DNA of 9,675 nt. It comes from Desulfovibrio sp. GTDB taxonomy: Bacteria > Desulfobacterota > Desulfovibrionia > Desulfovibrionales > Desulfovibrionaceae. Under the pieces are notes generated by a model. That model saw nothing but the letters and a program-made list of their open reading frames with translations. It ran no database searches and had not been told where the DNA came from. This document shows, one piece after another, positions 1-5,726 of this stretch. The position numbers and the translations under genes are program-made. Each line of letters starts with the position of its first letter. Position 1 is the stretch's first letter. The stretch covers positions 1 to 9,675 of the forward strand of contig JAISNZ010000156.1 in assembly GCA_031275955.1 (NCBI GenBank), given 5' to 3'.

Positions 1-17
1 CCCTGCACCCCCAGTTA

Positions 18-36
18 AGTATTTCAATGGAATACT
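18..36. repeat. Inverted repeat at left edge, nested inside an outer repeat
   Basis: Positions 18-26 and 28-36 form a 9-bp dyad around a single central base (A27), perfect except for one T-G pair at 24/30. The sequence is AGTATTTCA-A-TGGAATACT. It sits inside an outer pair, ACCCCC at 7-12 and GGGGGT at 43-48, so bases 7-48 could fold into one long interrupted hairpin. No T-run follows, so this is not a clear intrinsic terminator. It may be an operator, the end of an upstream transcript, or part of a dispersed repeat; the window begins too close to decide. The dyad itself is seen directly; its role is unknown. Confidence 0.5.
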
Positions 37-48
37 AAACGAGGGGGT

Positions 49-65
49 TCGGGGCGGAGCCCCGA
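49..65. repeat. Short GC-rich hairpin
   Basis: TCGGGGC at 49-55 and GCCCCGA at 59-65 pair perfectly (7 bp) around a GGA loop. The right side is followed by TAAAT rather than a T-run. It starts right after the outer repeat of the preceding nested structure, so the first 65 bases are almost entirely inverted repeats. It could be the 3' end of an upstream transcript or a dispersed palindromic element. No function can be assigned from sequence alone. Confidence 0.45.
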
Positions 66-115
66 TAAATCCGCATTTCCCTAGAGATTACCGTTGAAAA
101 CGTGTACTTCGCTCT

Positions 116-141
116 GCAAGGATTTGCCTGTAAATCCTTGC
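116..141. promoter_or_regulatory. Perfect 10-bp inverted repeat in the brnQ leader
   Basis: GCAAGGATTT at 116-125 and AAATCCTTGC at 132-141 are exact reverse complements separated by six bases (GCCTGT). The repeat lies 116 bases upstream of the chosen start of the BrnQ-type carrier. It could be the operator of a dimeric regulator or an RNA hairpin in the leader. No T-run follows, which argues against a simple terminator. A TTGAAA hexamer at 94-99 lies just upstream, but I see no -10 box at a proper distance, so I do not call a promoter. The symmetry is certain; the regulatory role is inferred. Confidence 0.45.
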
Positions 142-245
142 CGCGAAACAGGAGCAGGCCGGCTGGACGCAAGCGGACTGTTTCAAGCGTAAATGCCATA
201 GAGCGATGGGGCGGCCCTTTGCTTCGGATGAACCTGTATAGGAAC

Positions 246-251
246 AAAGGA
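246..251 (+). promoter_or_regulatory. Ribosome-binding site deciding the brnQ start
   Basis: AAAGGA lies six bases upstream of the ATG at 258. The same frame is open further left, with possible starts at 102 and 228, but neither has a Shine-Dalgarno-like sequence in front of it. The extra N-terminal sequence they would add is basic and unlike the family. The site therefore supports starting translation at 258. Confidence 0.6.
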
Positions 252-257
252 ATCGGT

Positions 258-1592
258 ATGGAAAGCAAACCGGCATTATCAGTGGGAACGCTCCTCTGGA
301 TTGGCTTTGCCATCTTTTCCATGCATTTCGGCGCGTCCTGCATGCTTTGGCCCACAACCTGGGGCAGGGATTCCGGCTCCATGTTTCTGCTCGCCTTCCT
401 CGGCTTTTTCCTTTCCGGCCTTATCCTGCCCTGGCTGGGCTACCTGGCGGTGAGCAAGGGAGGCGGCCCCCTGTATGTCCTCTCCTCCCAGGTGGGGCCG
501 AATTTCGTCCGCTTTTTCGGGCATGTGACCATCATGGTCACCGGACCCTTGTTCGTCATCCCGCGGATGAGCGCCGCCTCCTGGGACGCCGTCAGCCGGG
601 TGACCGCCCTGGACCTGAACGAGTACGCCTTTGCCATGTCGGTGCTCTTTCAGGCCCTCTATTACGGCATCGTCTACTGGTTCATCTACAAGGAAGCCCA
701 GATCGTGGACAAGCTCAGCAAGATCCTCGTCCCCGCCCTGGTGCTGATAGAAATCGCCGTGATCGGCAAGGCCCTGATCGAGCCCATAGGGCCGGTGGCC
801 GCGCCCAACTACACCCGTTCTCCCCTGAGCTACGGTTTTGTCAACGGCTACCAGACCATGGACCTGACCTGCGCCCTGATGTTCGCGGGCATCATCATCC
901 ATGATCTGAAGGTCCGCCTGGGAGCGGCCTCCCGGCGCATCAATTTCTATCTGGTCATTGTCGGGGCCATCGGTTTTGCCGTCATGGGCTGCATCCAGCT
1001 CGGCGAAATGTACAGGGGCCACACCGCCAGCACCCTCCTGCCGGATCTCAACTACGCCAAGCTTTCCGCCACCATCGTGCTGGAGCAGTACGGCAATGTG
1101 GGAGGCGTTATCTTTAACGTCGCCCTGGCCTTCGCGGCCATGACCACGGCCATCGGCCTTTCCGCCGGCTGCGGGGCATACGCGGAAAACGCCACCCAGG
1201 GCGCCTTCCCCTACAAAAAAGCCTGCCTGGCCACCCTGGCCCTGTCCGCCCTTGTCAGCGTCGCCGGCCTGGGAACCATTGTCGTCTGGGCGACCCCCAT
1301 GCTGAACTTTGTCTATCCCCCGGCCATTGCCCTGACCTTGTGCACCGCCTTCCTGACCAGGTACACCGGGGGCCGCCGCGGGGCCTGTTACGCCACCCTG
1401 CTCTGGGGGGGCTTCGACGCCCTGGACGGGTACCTGAAACTTGTGGGCGTGGAGAACGGCTTTTCCCCCATCCATCTGGTCCCCGGACAGGCGGACGGTT
1501 TGGGCTTTGTCTGGCTGATGGTCATCGGCTGGATCATCGGGCATCTGATCTGGAAGCAGGAAGCCGTGAAGAGCGGTCCCCTGCAGGACTGA
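258..1592 (+). CDS. brnQ: BrnQ-type branched-chain amino acid carrier (LIVCS family)
   Basis: This 444-residue polytopic inner-membrane protein belongs to the LIVCS family, which imports leucine, isoleucine and valine by cation symport. Family hallmarks are visible: a glycine-rich first helix near residues 13-30, the GPLFVIPR signature at 96-103, a GYQTMD segment at 198-203 leading into a hydrophobic helix, and VYPPAI at 352-357. Roughly 11-12 hydrophobic helices are spread over the whole length, which is normal for the family (about 430-450). The start at 258 is chosen from the ribosome-binding site and from where family similarity begins. A run of seven G lies in the coding sequence at 1405-1411. 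Its neighbour is a beta-aminoacyl-CoA ammonia-lyase, so the physiological substrate might be another amino acid, for instance a beta-amino acid; that is inference. The family call is firm, the substrate is not. Confidence 0.88.
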   Translation: MESKPALSVGTLLWIGFAIFSMHFGASCMLWPTTWGRDSGSMFLLAFLGFFLSGLILPWLGYLAVSKGGGPLYVLSSQVGPNFVRFFGHVTIMVTGPLFVIPRMSAASWDAVSRVTALDLNEYAFAMSVLFQALYYGIVYWFIYKEAQIVDKLSKILVPALVLIEIAVIGKALIEPIGPVAAPNYTRSPLSYGFVNGYQTMDLTCALMFAGIIIHDLKVRLGAASRRINFYLVIVGAIGFAVMGCIQLGEMYRGHTASTLLPDLNYAKLSATIVLEQYGNVGGVIFNVALAFAAMTTAIGLSAGCGAYAENATQGAFPYKKACLATLALSALVSVAGLGTIVVWATPMLNFVYPPAIALTLCTAFLTRYTGGRRGACYATLLWGGFDALDGYLKLVGVENGFSPIHLVPGQADGLGFVWLMVIGWIIGHLIWKQEAVKSGPLQD

Positions 1593-1613
1593 GCCCTGAG
1601 TATTGATTGGTAT

Positions 1614-1638
1614 TGCGCGGGGAACAGGTTCCCGCGCA
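1614..1638 (+). promoter_or_regulatory. Hairpin between carrier and ammonia-lyase genes
   Basis: Bases 1614-1624 pair with 1629-1638 to give a 10-bp stem with a single bulged G and a CAGG loop. It lies in the 78-base gap between the two genes, 32 bases before the next start. No T-run follows, so it is not a standard intrinsic terminator. It could protect or separate the two parts of a shared transcript. The pairing is seen; the function is inferred. Confidence 0.45.
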
Positions 1639-1670
1639 GGAGCACATCTCAACAGATATGGAGGTTTTTC

Positions 1671-2087
1671 ATGAGAGTTGCGACAATTCGAATTAGAATG
1701 GGCGCCGCCGACGCTCACTACGCCGGCAATCTGGTCAACGGCTCCCGTCAGCTCGATCTTTACGGCGACGTGGCCACCGAGCTGGCGATCCTGAGCGACG
1801 GCGACGAAGGGCTGTTCCGGACCTACGAGCATGTGGACTTTTTGGCCCCGGTTTACGCCGGAGACTTCATTGAGGCCCGCGGCTGGTACATCAAGGTGGG
1901 GAACACCTCCCGCACGATGCAGTTTGAAAGCTGGAAATTCATCACCCTGGCCAAGGACGGCGAAGACTCCGCCGCCGACTTCCTGCCCGAACCCATCCTG
2001 GTCTGCAAGGCCATCGGCATCACGGTGGTGCCCAAACACTGCCACCGCAAGATCTTCGTGCCTCACGCGGAAATGGTGGCCAAATAG
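1671..2087 (+). CDS. Beta-aminoacyl-CoA ammonia-lyase (hotdog fold)
   Basis: The 138-residue cytoplasmic protein resembles beta-alanyl-CoA:ammonia lyase of Clostridium propionicum and the 3-aminobutyryl-CoA ammonia-lyase (Kal) of lysine fermenters. These eliminate ammonia from a beta-amino-acyl-CoA to give acryloyl-CoA or crotonyl-CoA. Recognisable blocks are DAHYAGNLVNG at 14-24, YGDVATEL at 31-38, APVYAGDF at 59-66, and GWYIKVGN at 71-78, followed by FESWK at 85-89. The length matches the family (about 125-145) and it is a complete single hotdog domain. A GGAGG ribosome-binding site at 1660-1664 lies six bases before the ATG. It follows the BrnQ-type carrier, and a strong terminator comes after it. 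No lysine-fermentation genes (kce, kdd) and no CoA-transferase lie nearby, so the substrate could be beta-alanyl-, 3-aminobutyryl- or 3-aminoisobutyryl-CoA. The family is clear from remembered sequence similarity; the substrate is open. Confidence 0.85.
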   Translation: MRVATIRIRMGAADAHYAGNLVNGSRQLDLYGDVATELAILSDGDEGLFRTYEHVDFLAPVYAGDFIEARGWYIKVGNTSRTMQFESWKFITLAKDGEDSAADFLPEPILVCKAIGITVVPKHCHRKIFVPHAEMVAK

Positions 2088-2108
2088 CTTCCGGCCTCCC
2101 CTGAGTTC

Positions 2109-2139
2109 ATCTCCCCTCCTCCGGGAGGGGAGATTTTTT
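2109..2139 (+). terminator. Strong intrinsic terminator before the amidohydrolase gene
   Basis: ATCTCCCCTCC at 2109-2119 and GGAGGGGAGAT at 2124-2134 form a perfect 11-bp stem with a TCCG tetraloop, and the T-run covers 2134-2139. This is a textbook Rho-independent terminator on the + strand, 21 bases after the ammonia-lyase stop codon. It ends only 17 bases before the next start codon. No room is left for a promoter between the two, so the downstream gene must be reached by read-through or from a start site inside or upstream of the hairpin. Confidence 0.9.
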
Positions 2140-2156
2140 CCCCGCAAGGATCCGCC

Positions 2157-2990
2157 ATGGAGACACCCGTTATCGATTTTCACATCCACCTGGTCCGCTA
2201 CGAGCCGCCTTCCGCCTCCCTCATGGAACTGATGGACCGTTCCTTTCCCACCCGGGCGGACTACGAGGCCTTTGAGGCCGCCTATTCCGATCCCGAGGCC
2301 TTTGTCCGCCTGATGACGGACAGCGGCCTGGACTACGGCGTCATTCTGGCGGAAGATGCCCCCCTGACCACGGGGCGCGCCCCCAATGAGCTGGTGGCCG
2401 AATTTTGCGCCGGCCGCGAACAGCTGATTCCCTTTTGCACGGTCAATCCCCACCTGGACCCGGAGCCGCTGAAAACCCTGAAGACATACTGCGGCGAGCG
2501 GGGATTCAAGGGTCTGAAACTGTATCCCACCTACAACCACTTCTATCCCAACGAAGCCAAAATGTACCCCCTCTACGGGCTGGCCCAGGAAATGGGCGTC
2601 CCCGTTCTTTTCCACACCGGGTCCTCCGTTTTTCGCCATGCCCGCATCAAATACGGCAATCCCATCTTTTTCGACGATGTGGCCCAGGACTTCCCCAGGC
2701 TGAACATTGTCCTGGCCCACGGGGGCCGGGGCGCCTGGTATGACGAAGCCATGACCATGGTCCGCCTGCACAGGAACGTCAGCATTGACGTAACCGGCCT
2801 GCCTGTCCGGAAACTTCCCCAATACTTTCCGGACATCGACAGGTTCTCCGATTCCTTTCTCTTCGGCACGGACTGGCCCCAGGTGGTGATCAAGGACAGC
2901 ATCGCCAAATTTTCCCGGATCGGCCTTTCCCCGGAGTCTCGGGAAAAAATTCTGGGCGGCAACGCCGCCCGGCTGCTGGGCCTGATTTAG
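2157..2990 (+). CDS. Amidohydrolase-2 family metal-dependent hydrolase or decarboxylase
   Basis: This 277-residue protein has the TIM-barrel metal-site pattern of the amidohydrolase-2 family (ACMSD/5-carboxyvanillate decarboxylase type). The likely metal ligands are the HxH pair H9 and H11 in DFHIH, H153 in LFHTGS, H188 in LAHGG, and the acid D239 in FGTDWP. KLYP at 121-124 occupies the usual barrel strand 4. The protein has no signal peptide and should be cytoplasmic. AAGGA at 2146-2150 lies six bases before the ATG. Members hydrolyse or decarboxylate small carboxylates and rings, and the sequence does not reveal the substrate. The position next to a beta-aminoacyl-CoA ammonia-lyase suggests a part in the same catabolic route, but the terminator between them weakens that link. 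No gene follows closely; the next coding region is over 700 bases away. Superfamily confident, reaction unknown. Confidence 0.85.
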   Translation: METPVIDFHIHLVRYEPPSASLMELMDRSFPTRADYEAFEAAYSDPEAFVRLMTDSGLDYGVILAEDAPLTTGRAPNELVAEFCAGREQLIPFCTVNPHLDPEPLKTLKTYCGERGFKGLKLYPTYNHFYPNEAKMYPLYGLAQEMGVPVLFHTGSSVFRHARIKYGNPIFFDDVAQDFPRLNIVLAHGGRGAWYDEAMTMVRLHRNVSIDVTGLPVRKLPQYFPDIDRFSDSFLFGTDWPQVVIKDSIAKFSRIGLSPESREKILGGNAARLLGLI

Positions 2991-3213
2991 GCGGTCTTTC
3001 CTGGGGAGACGCTGACCTGTTCCAGGTTTTGCCTCCTCAAACTTGATCCGCGGCCCGGAATATGGCACCATGCCCCTGGCCGTAAGAGGCGCTCCTCACG
3101 GCAGGCACAGCCCGAGGATATCGCGCCGAGGATATCGCGCGGCCTGCCGCGCATTTGCCGTAGCTGCCGGCTCACCGCGGGGGCGCGGTTTTGAGCTGAA
3201 ATCCGAATGACTG
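2991..3213. other. Intergenic region before the tRNA gene
   Basis: This stretch of about 220 bases between the amidohydrolase stop and the tRNA carries no protein gene I can support. It contains a 14-bp tandem duplication at 3112-3139 and is otherwise GC-rich. TTGCCG at 3155-3160 could be a -35 element for the tRNA, but no -10 hexamer is recognisable 16-18 bases downstream. I see no T-tract terminator for the amidohydrolase gene here. Confidence 0.5.
3112..3139. repeat. Tandem duplication of a 14-bp unit
   Basis: CCGAGGATATCGCG occurs twice back to back, at 3112-3125 and 3126-3139, with no mismatch. The unit contains the palindrome GATATC. It lies about 75 bases upstream of the tRNA-Leu gene. 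It may be a recent replication-slippage duplication or a pair of protein-binding sites; nothing in the sequence decides between these. Confidence 0.7.
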
Positions 3214-3298
3214 GGCCGGGTGGCGAAAGGGTATACGCACCGCACTCAAAATGCGACGTCCGCAGGACATGAGAGTTCGAATCTCTCCCCGGCTACCA
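3214..3298 (+). tRNA. tRNA-Leu, anticodon CAA
   Basis: The 85-base gene folds as a class II tRNA. Acceptor arm GGCCGGG (3214-3220) pairs with CCCGGCT (3288-3294, first pair G-U), followed by discriminator A3295 and an encoded CCA at 3296-3298. The D stem is GCG/CGC. The anticodon loop CTCAAAA at 3245-3251 places the anticodon CAA at 3247-3249, reading UUG. The long variable arm GTCC-GCA-GGAC and the T arm GAGAG-TTCGAAT-CTCTC are perfect, as expected for leucine. The first anticodon-stem pair (C3240/A3256) is a mismatch, leaving four good pairs, which is unusual but probably tolerated. The reverse strand of this gene is open and gives the familiar spurious tRNA-shadow peptide, which is not a gene. 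Confidence 0.95.
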
Positions 3299-3313
3299 GA
3301 GTATTCTTCCAGA

Positions 3314-3348
3314 AAGTCCCGCAAAGCCTGAAAAGCCTTGCGGGACTT
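3314..3348 (+). terminator. Hairpin downstream of tRNA-Leu, possible terminator
   Basis: AAGTCCCGCAA at 3314-3324 and TTGCGGGACTT at 3338-3348 form a perfect 11-bp stem starting 15 bases after the tRNA. The 13-base loop may add two more pairs beyond an A/C mismatch. A short T-run (3352-3355) follows after three bases, which is weaker than usual. Position and strength suggest the end or processing signal of the tRNA transcript. A copy of a dispersed inverted repeat is the alternative. Confidence 0.6.
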
Positions 3349-3355
3349 CGATTTT

Positions 3356-3728
3356 GAGGTTCCGCGCCAATTAGCGCTATGACCTTGCTTGCCGGGCTTC
3401 GCCGCCTTGGCCGCCGCTAGCGGCTGAACCCGCATTCGGCTTTGGGGGGGTGGACGGAAATGAAAGTGACCCTGCCTATAGGGCACCGGGAAGTTTTGGC
3501 GGTATGTCAGACGGTCATTGATTTGGTATTCAGCCTTGTCCTCAGCAAAAAATATGCCTGCGGCGGGCGCAAATTTTTGTTGTTCCCCGGGAAAATTCGT
3601 GGCAGAACCCTCACAGGCGGCGGATTCCGGAGCTACAGCCGGCGTCCGTCGCGGGGAGTCCTTGCGCCTGCGGGCAAGGCTCCGAAATCTCTTCCCGCGC
3701 CCGACGCGTTTCCTCATGGAATACCGCA
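3356..3728. other. Non-coding stretch between tRNA-Leu and potA
   Basis: These 370 or so bases hold no credible gene. A reading frame enters potA from 3442 in another phase, and a reverse frame crosses the tRNA, but both look like artefacts. What can be seen is a 12-bp palindrome GCCGCTAGCGGC at 3413-3424, a G7 run at 3444-3450, an AT-richer patch at about 3515-3600, a small dyad TTCCC-C-GGGAA at 3583-3593, and a bulged hairpin at 3655-3683. The pot promoter should lie here, and the AT-richer patch is the likeliest place, but I cannot find a -35/-10 pair with acceptable spacing. Confidence 0.5.
3655..3683 (+). promoter_or_regulatory. Bulged hairpin in the pot operon leader
   Basis: GGAG (3655-3658), CCTTGC (3660-3665) and CC (3667-3668) pair with GG (3672-3673), GCAAGG (3674-3679) and CTCC (3680-3683). 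This gives 12 base pairs with two single-base bulges and a TGC loop. It ends 45 bases before the potA start and no T-run follows. It may shape leader mRNA or be a chance GC-rich fold. It does not match any riboswitch that I recognise. Confidence 0.4.
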
Positions 3729-4832
3729 TTGGAAACACTCCCCATCCTTGAACTGCGCGGCGTCAGTAAAAATTTCGGCACAACCCTGGCCCTTCACAAC
3801 ATTCACCTGGAAATCGCCAACGGCGAATTTTTTACCCTTCTCGGCCCTTCCGGCTGCGGCAAAACCACCATCCTGCGCATCTTTTCCGGTTTTGAGCGTC
3901 CCACCAAAGGCGAGGTCTTCCTCAACGGCATCGAGATTTCCGGCACCCCGCCGGAACAGCGGCAGGTCAATACGGTTTTCCAGAATTACGCCCTGTTCCC
4001 GCACATGACCGTGCGGGACAATGTGGCCTTTGGCCTGCGCATGCAAAAGCGCCCCAAGGAGGAAATCGCCCTGCGCGTGGCCGAAGTCCTGCGCCGCGTC
4101 CATCTGGCCAGTTACGTGGACCGGATGCCCCACCAGCTTTCCGGAGGACAGCAGCAGCGGGTGGCCGTTGCCCGGGCCATCATCAACAACCCCTTGGTCT
4201 TGCTCCTGGATGAGCCCTTCAGCGCCCTGGATTTCAAGCTCCGCAAACAGATGCAGTTTGAGATCAAACACTTGCAGCGACAACTGGGCATCACCTTTGT
4301 CTTTGTCACCCATGATCAGGAAGAAGCCTTTGCCATGTCCGACCGGGTGGTCGTCATGCAGGAGGGAACCATCGCCCAGGTGGGCAGCCCGCAGGAAATT
4401 TACGAGGAGCCGGAAAGCCTTTTCGTGGCCCGCTTTGTGGGGGAGATCAACGTCCTGGAAGGCCGCATCCTCGCCGCCCGGGGCAACGGCGTGTACGATG
4501 CCGACGTGGAGGGCATGCCCTTTATCCTGCATTCCCGGCGTGAGTTCGAGGAGGAGGAGGCCGTCAAGGTCCTGCTCCGTCCGGAAGACCTCAAGGTCTA
4601 CCTGGAGCAGGAAAAGGCCCTGCCGCCGCCCTTCTTCCTGGGAACAATCAACGAGACGGTCTACAAGGGCGCCACGGTGGACATCCTGCTCACATTGGAC
4701 AACGGCAAAAAACTCCAGGCCGCCGAATTTTTCAACGAGGACGACGGCGACATCACCTATCGTCCCGGAGACCGGGTGGCCGTCACCTGGGTAGAGGGCT
4801 GGGAAGTTGTTCTGAACGAGGAAGGGGAATAA
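3729..4832 (+). CDS. potA: Polyamine ABC transporter ATP-binding protein
   Basis: The 367-residue ATPase powers spermidine/putrescine import at the cytoplasmic face of the inner membrane. Walker A GPSGCGKT is at 39-46, the Q-loop glutamine at 85, the signature LSGGQQQ at 137-143, Walker B LVLLLDEP at 156-163, the D-loop SALD at 165-168 and the switch histidine at 195. The C-terminal 80 or so residues form the TOBE-type regulatory domain. Length and order match PotA. The start is TTG at 3729: no other in-frame start exists upstream, and an internal one would destroy the nucleotide-binding domain. The Shine-Dalgarno is poor (ATGGA at 3716-3720). An ATG at 3716 opens an out-of-frame 11-codon frame that overlaps the start and ends at 3751. 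potA is the first gene of potABCD, and a single base separates it from potB. Confidence 0.93.
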   Translation: METLPILELRGVSKNFGTTLALHNIHLEIANGEFFTLLGPSGCGKTTILRIFSGFERPTKGEVFLNGIEISGTPPEQRQVNTVFQNYALFPHMTVRDNVAFGLRMQKRPKEEIALRVAEVLRRVHLASYVDRMPHQLSGGQQQRVAVARAIINNPLVLLLDEPFSALDFKLRKQMQFEIKHLQRQLGITFVFVTHDQEEAFAMSDRVVVMQEGTIAQVGSPQEIYEEPESLFVARFVGEINVLEGRILAARGNGVYDADVEGMPFILHSRREFEEEEAVKVLLRPEDLKVYLEQEKALPPPFFLGTINETVYKGATVDILLTLDNGKKLQAAEFFNEDDGDITYRPGDRVAVTWVEGWEVVLNEEGE

Positions 4833-4833
4833 G

Positions 4834-5724
4834 GTGGCGACAAATCATTCCTCCCGGGACTCCCTGTTCCGCACCTTCAGCATCGCCGGCTCCTGGCTCT
4901 GGCTGGGGCTTTTCGCCCTTCTGCCCACTGTGGTTCTGCTCCTGGTCGCCTTTCTGGATCGGGGCGAGGTGGGATTTTTCATCCCCTCCCTGACCCTGGA
5001 CAATTTCCGGGAGCTTTTCGGACCCGTCTTTCTCTCCGTCCTCGGGGACTCCCTCCGTCTGGCCCTGCTCAGCACCCTGGTCTGTCTCCTGGTGGCCTAC
5101 CCCTTCGCCTATGCCCTGGCCAAGGCCAACCCCCGCCGGAGGCCCTGGCTGCTTCTGCTGGTGATCATCCCCTTCTGGACCAATTCGCTCATCCGCACCT
5201 ACGCCCTGATCCTGATGATCGGAGCCCAGGGCATGGTCAACAAGCTGGGTCTGGCCCTCGGCCTGATCGACGTTCCCCTGGAGATTCTGTACACGGATTT
5301 CGCCGTGTTCGCGGGCATGACCTACACCTTCCTGCCCTTCATGATTCTGCCCCTGTACGCATCCATGGAAAAGCTGGACCCCAGCCTGGCCGACGCCGCC
5401 AAGGACCTGGGCGCCGGCGCCCTGCGCACCTTCTGGCACATCACCCTGCCCCTGACCCTGCCCGGGGTCGTGGCCGGCTGCATCCTGGTTTTCCTGCCTT
5501 CCCTGGGCTGCTTCTATATTCCGGAAATTCTGGGCGGGGCCACCAACATGCTCCTTGGCACCTTCATCAAAAACCAGTTCCTGGTGGCGAAAAACTGGCC
5601 CCTGGGAGCGGCCTCCAGTTCCGTGCTCACTCTTTTCCTGGTCCTTCTGGCTGTTCTCTATCGATTTACCAGCCGGCGCGTGGCCGCCAACATGCCCCTG
5701 CGCGCCTCCCGGAACGAGGAATAA
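4834..5724 (+). CDS. potB: Polyamine ABC transporter permease PotB
   Basis: This 296-residue inner-membrane protein is one of two permease halves of the polyamine importer. A first helix lies near residues 20-40, followed by a periplasmic loop and about five more hydrophobic helices. The EAA loop that docks on PotA is visible at about 186-206 (DAAKDLGAGALRTFW, then HITLPLTLPG). RTYALILM near 121-128 and the IPEILGG segment at 229-235 are typical of PotB. Translation starts at GTG 4834, one base after the potA stop, with AGGGG inside the end of potA at a good distance, so the two are probably translationally coupled. Length agrees with the family (about 275-300). Confidence 0.92.
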   Translation: MATNHSSRDSLFRTFSIAGSWLWLGLFALLPTVVLLLVAFLDRGEVGFFIPSLTLDNFRELFGPVFLSVLGDSLRLALLSTLVCLLVAYPFAYALAKANPRRRPWLLLLVIIPFWTNSLIRTYALILMIGAQGMVNKLGLALGLIDVPLEILYTDFAVFAGMTYTFLPFMILPLYASMEKLDPSLADAAKDLGAGALRTFWHITLPLTLPGVVAGCILVFLPSLGCFYIPEILGGATNMLLGTFIKNQFLVAKNWPLGAASSSVLTLFLVLLAVLYRFTSRRVAANMPLRASRNEE

Positions 5725-5726
5725 GC

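Noticed and set aside
94..122. Sigma-70 promoter starting at TTGAAA
   Set aside because: The -35-like hexamer is good, but no TATAAT-like sequence lies 16-18 bases downstream.
102..257. A 52-residue N-terminal extension of the BrnQ-type carrier
   Set aside because: The extension crosses an inverted repeat, is basic and unlike the family, and has no ribosome-binding site, whereas the ATG at 258 has one and coincides with the start of family similarity.
279..3071. A 930-codon open frame on the - strand across the carrier, lyase and amidohydrolase genes
   Set aside because: All three real genes lie in the same forward phase, and their GC-rich third positions keep the antisense frame free of stops. 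The product is Gly/Gln/Asp/His-rich low-complexity sequence with no domain, and it even crosses the terminator.
3214..3728. Genomic island integrated at tRNA-Leu
   Set aside because: No integrase, no direct repeat of the tRNA 3' end and no change to mobile-type genes is visible; the next genes are a standard transporter operon.
3172..3738. A 188-codon - strand frame covering the tRNA and the intergenic stretch
   Set aside because: It contains the characteristic reverse translation of a tRNA-Leu gene, a known source of spurious proteins, and the rest shows no domain.
3442..4008. A + strand frame entering potA out of phase
   Set aside because: Its second half overlaps the potA nucleotide-binding domain in the wrong frame, and its first half has no recognisable features or good ribosome-binding site.
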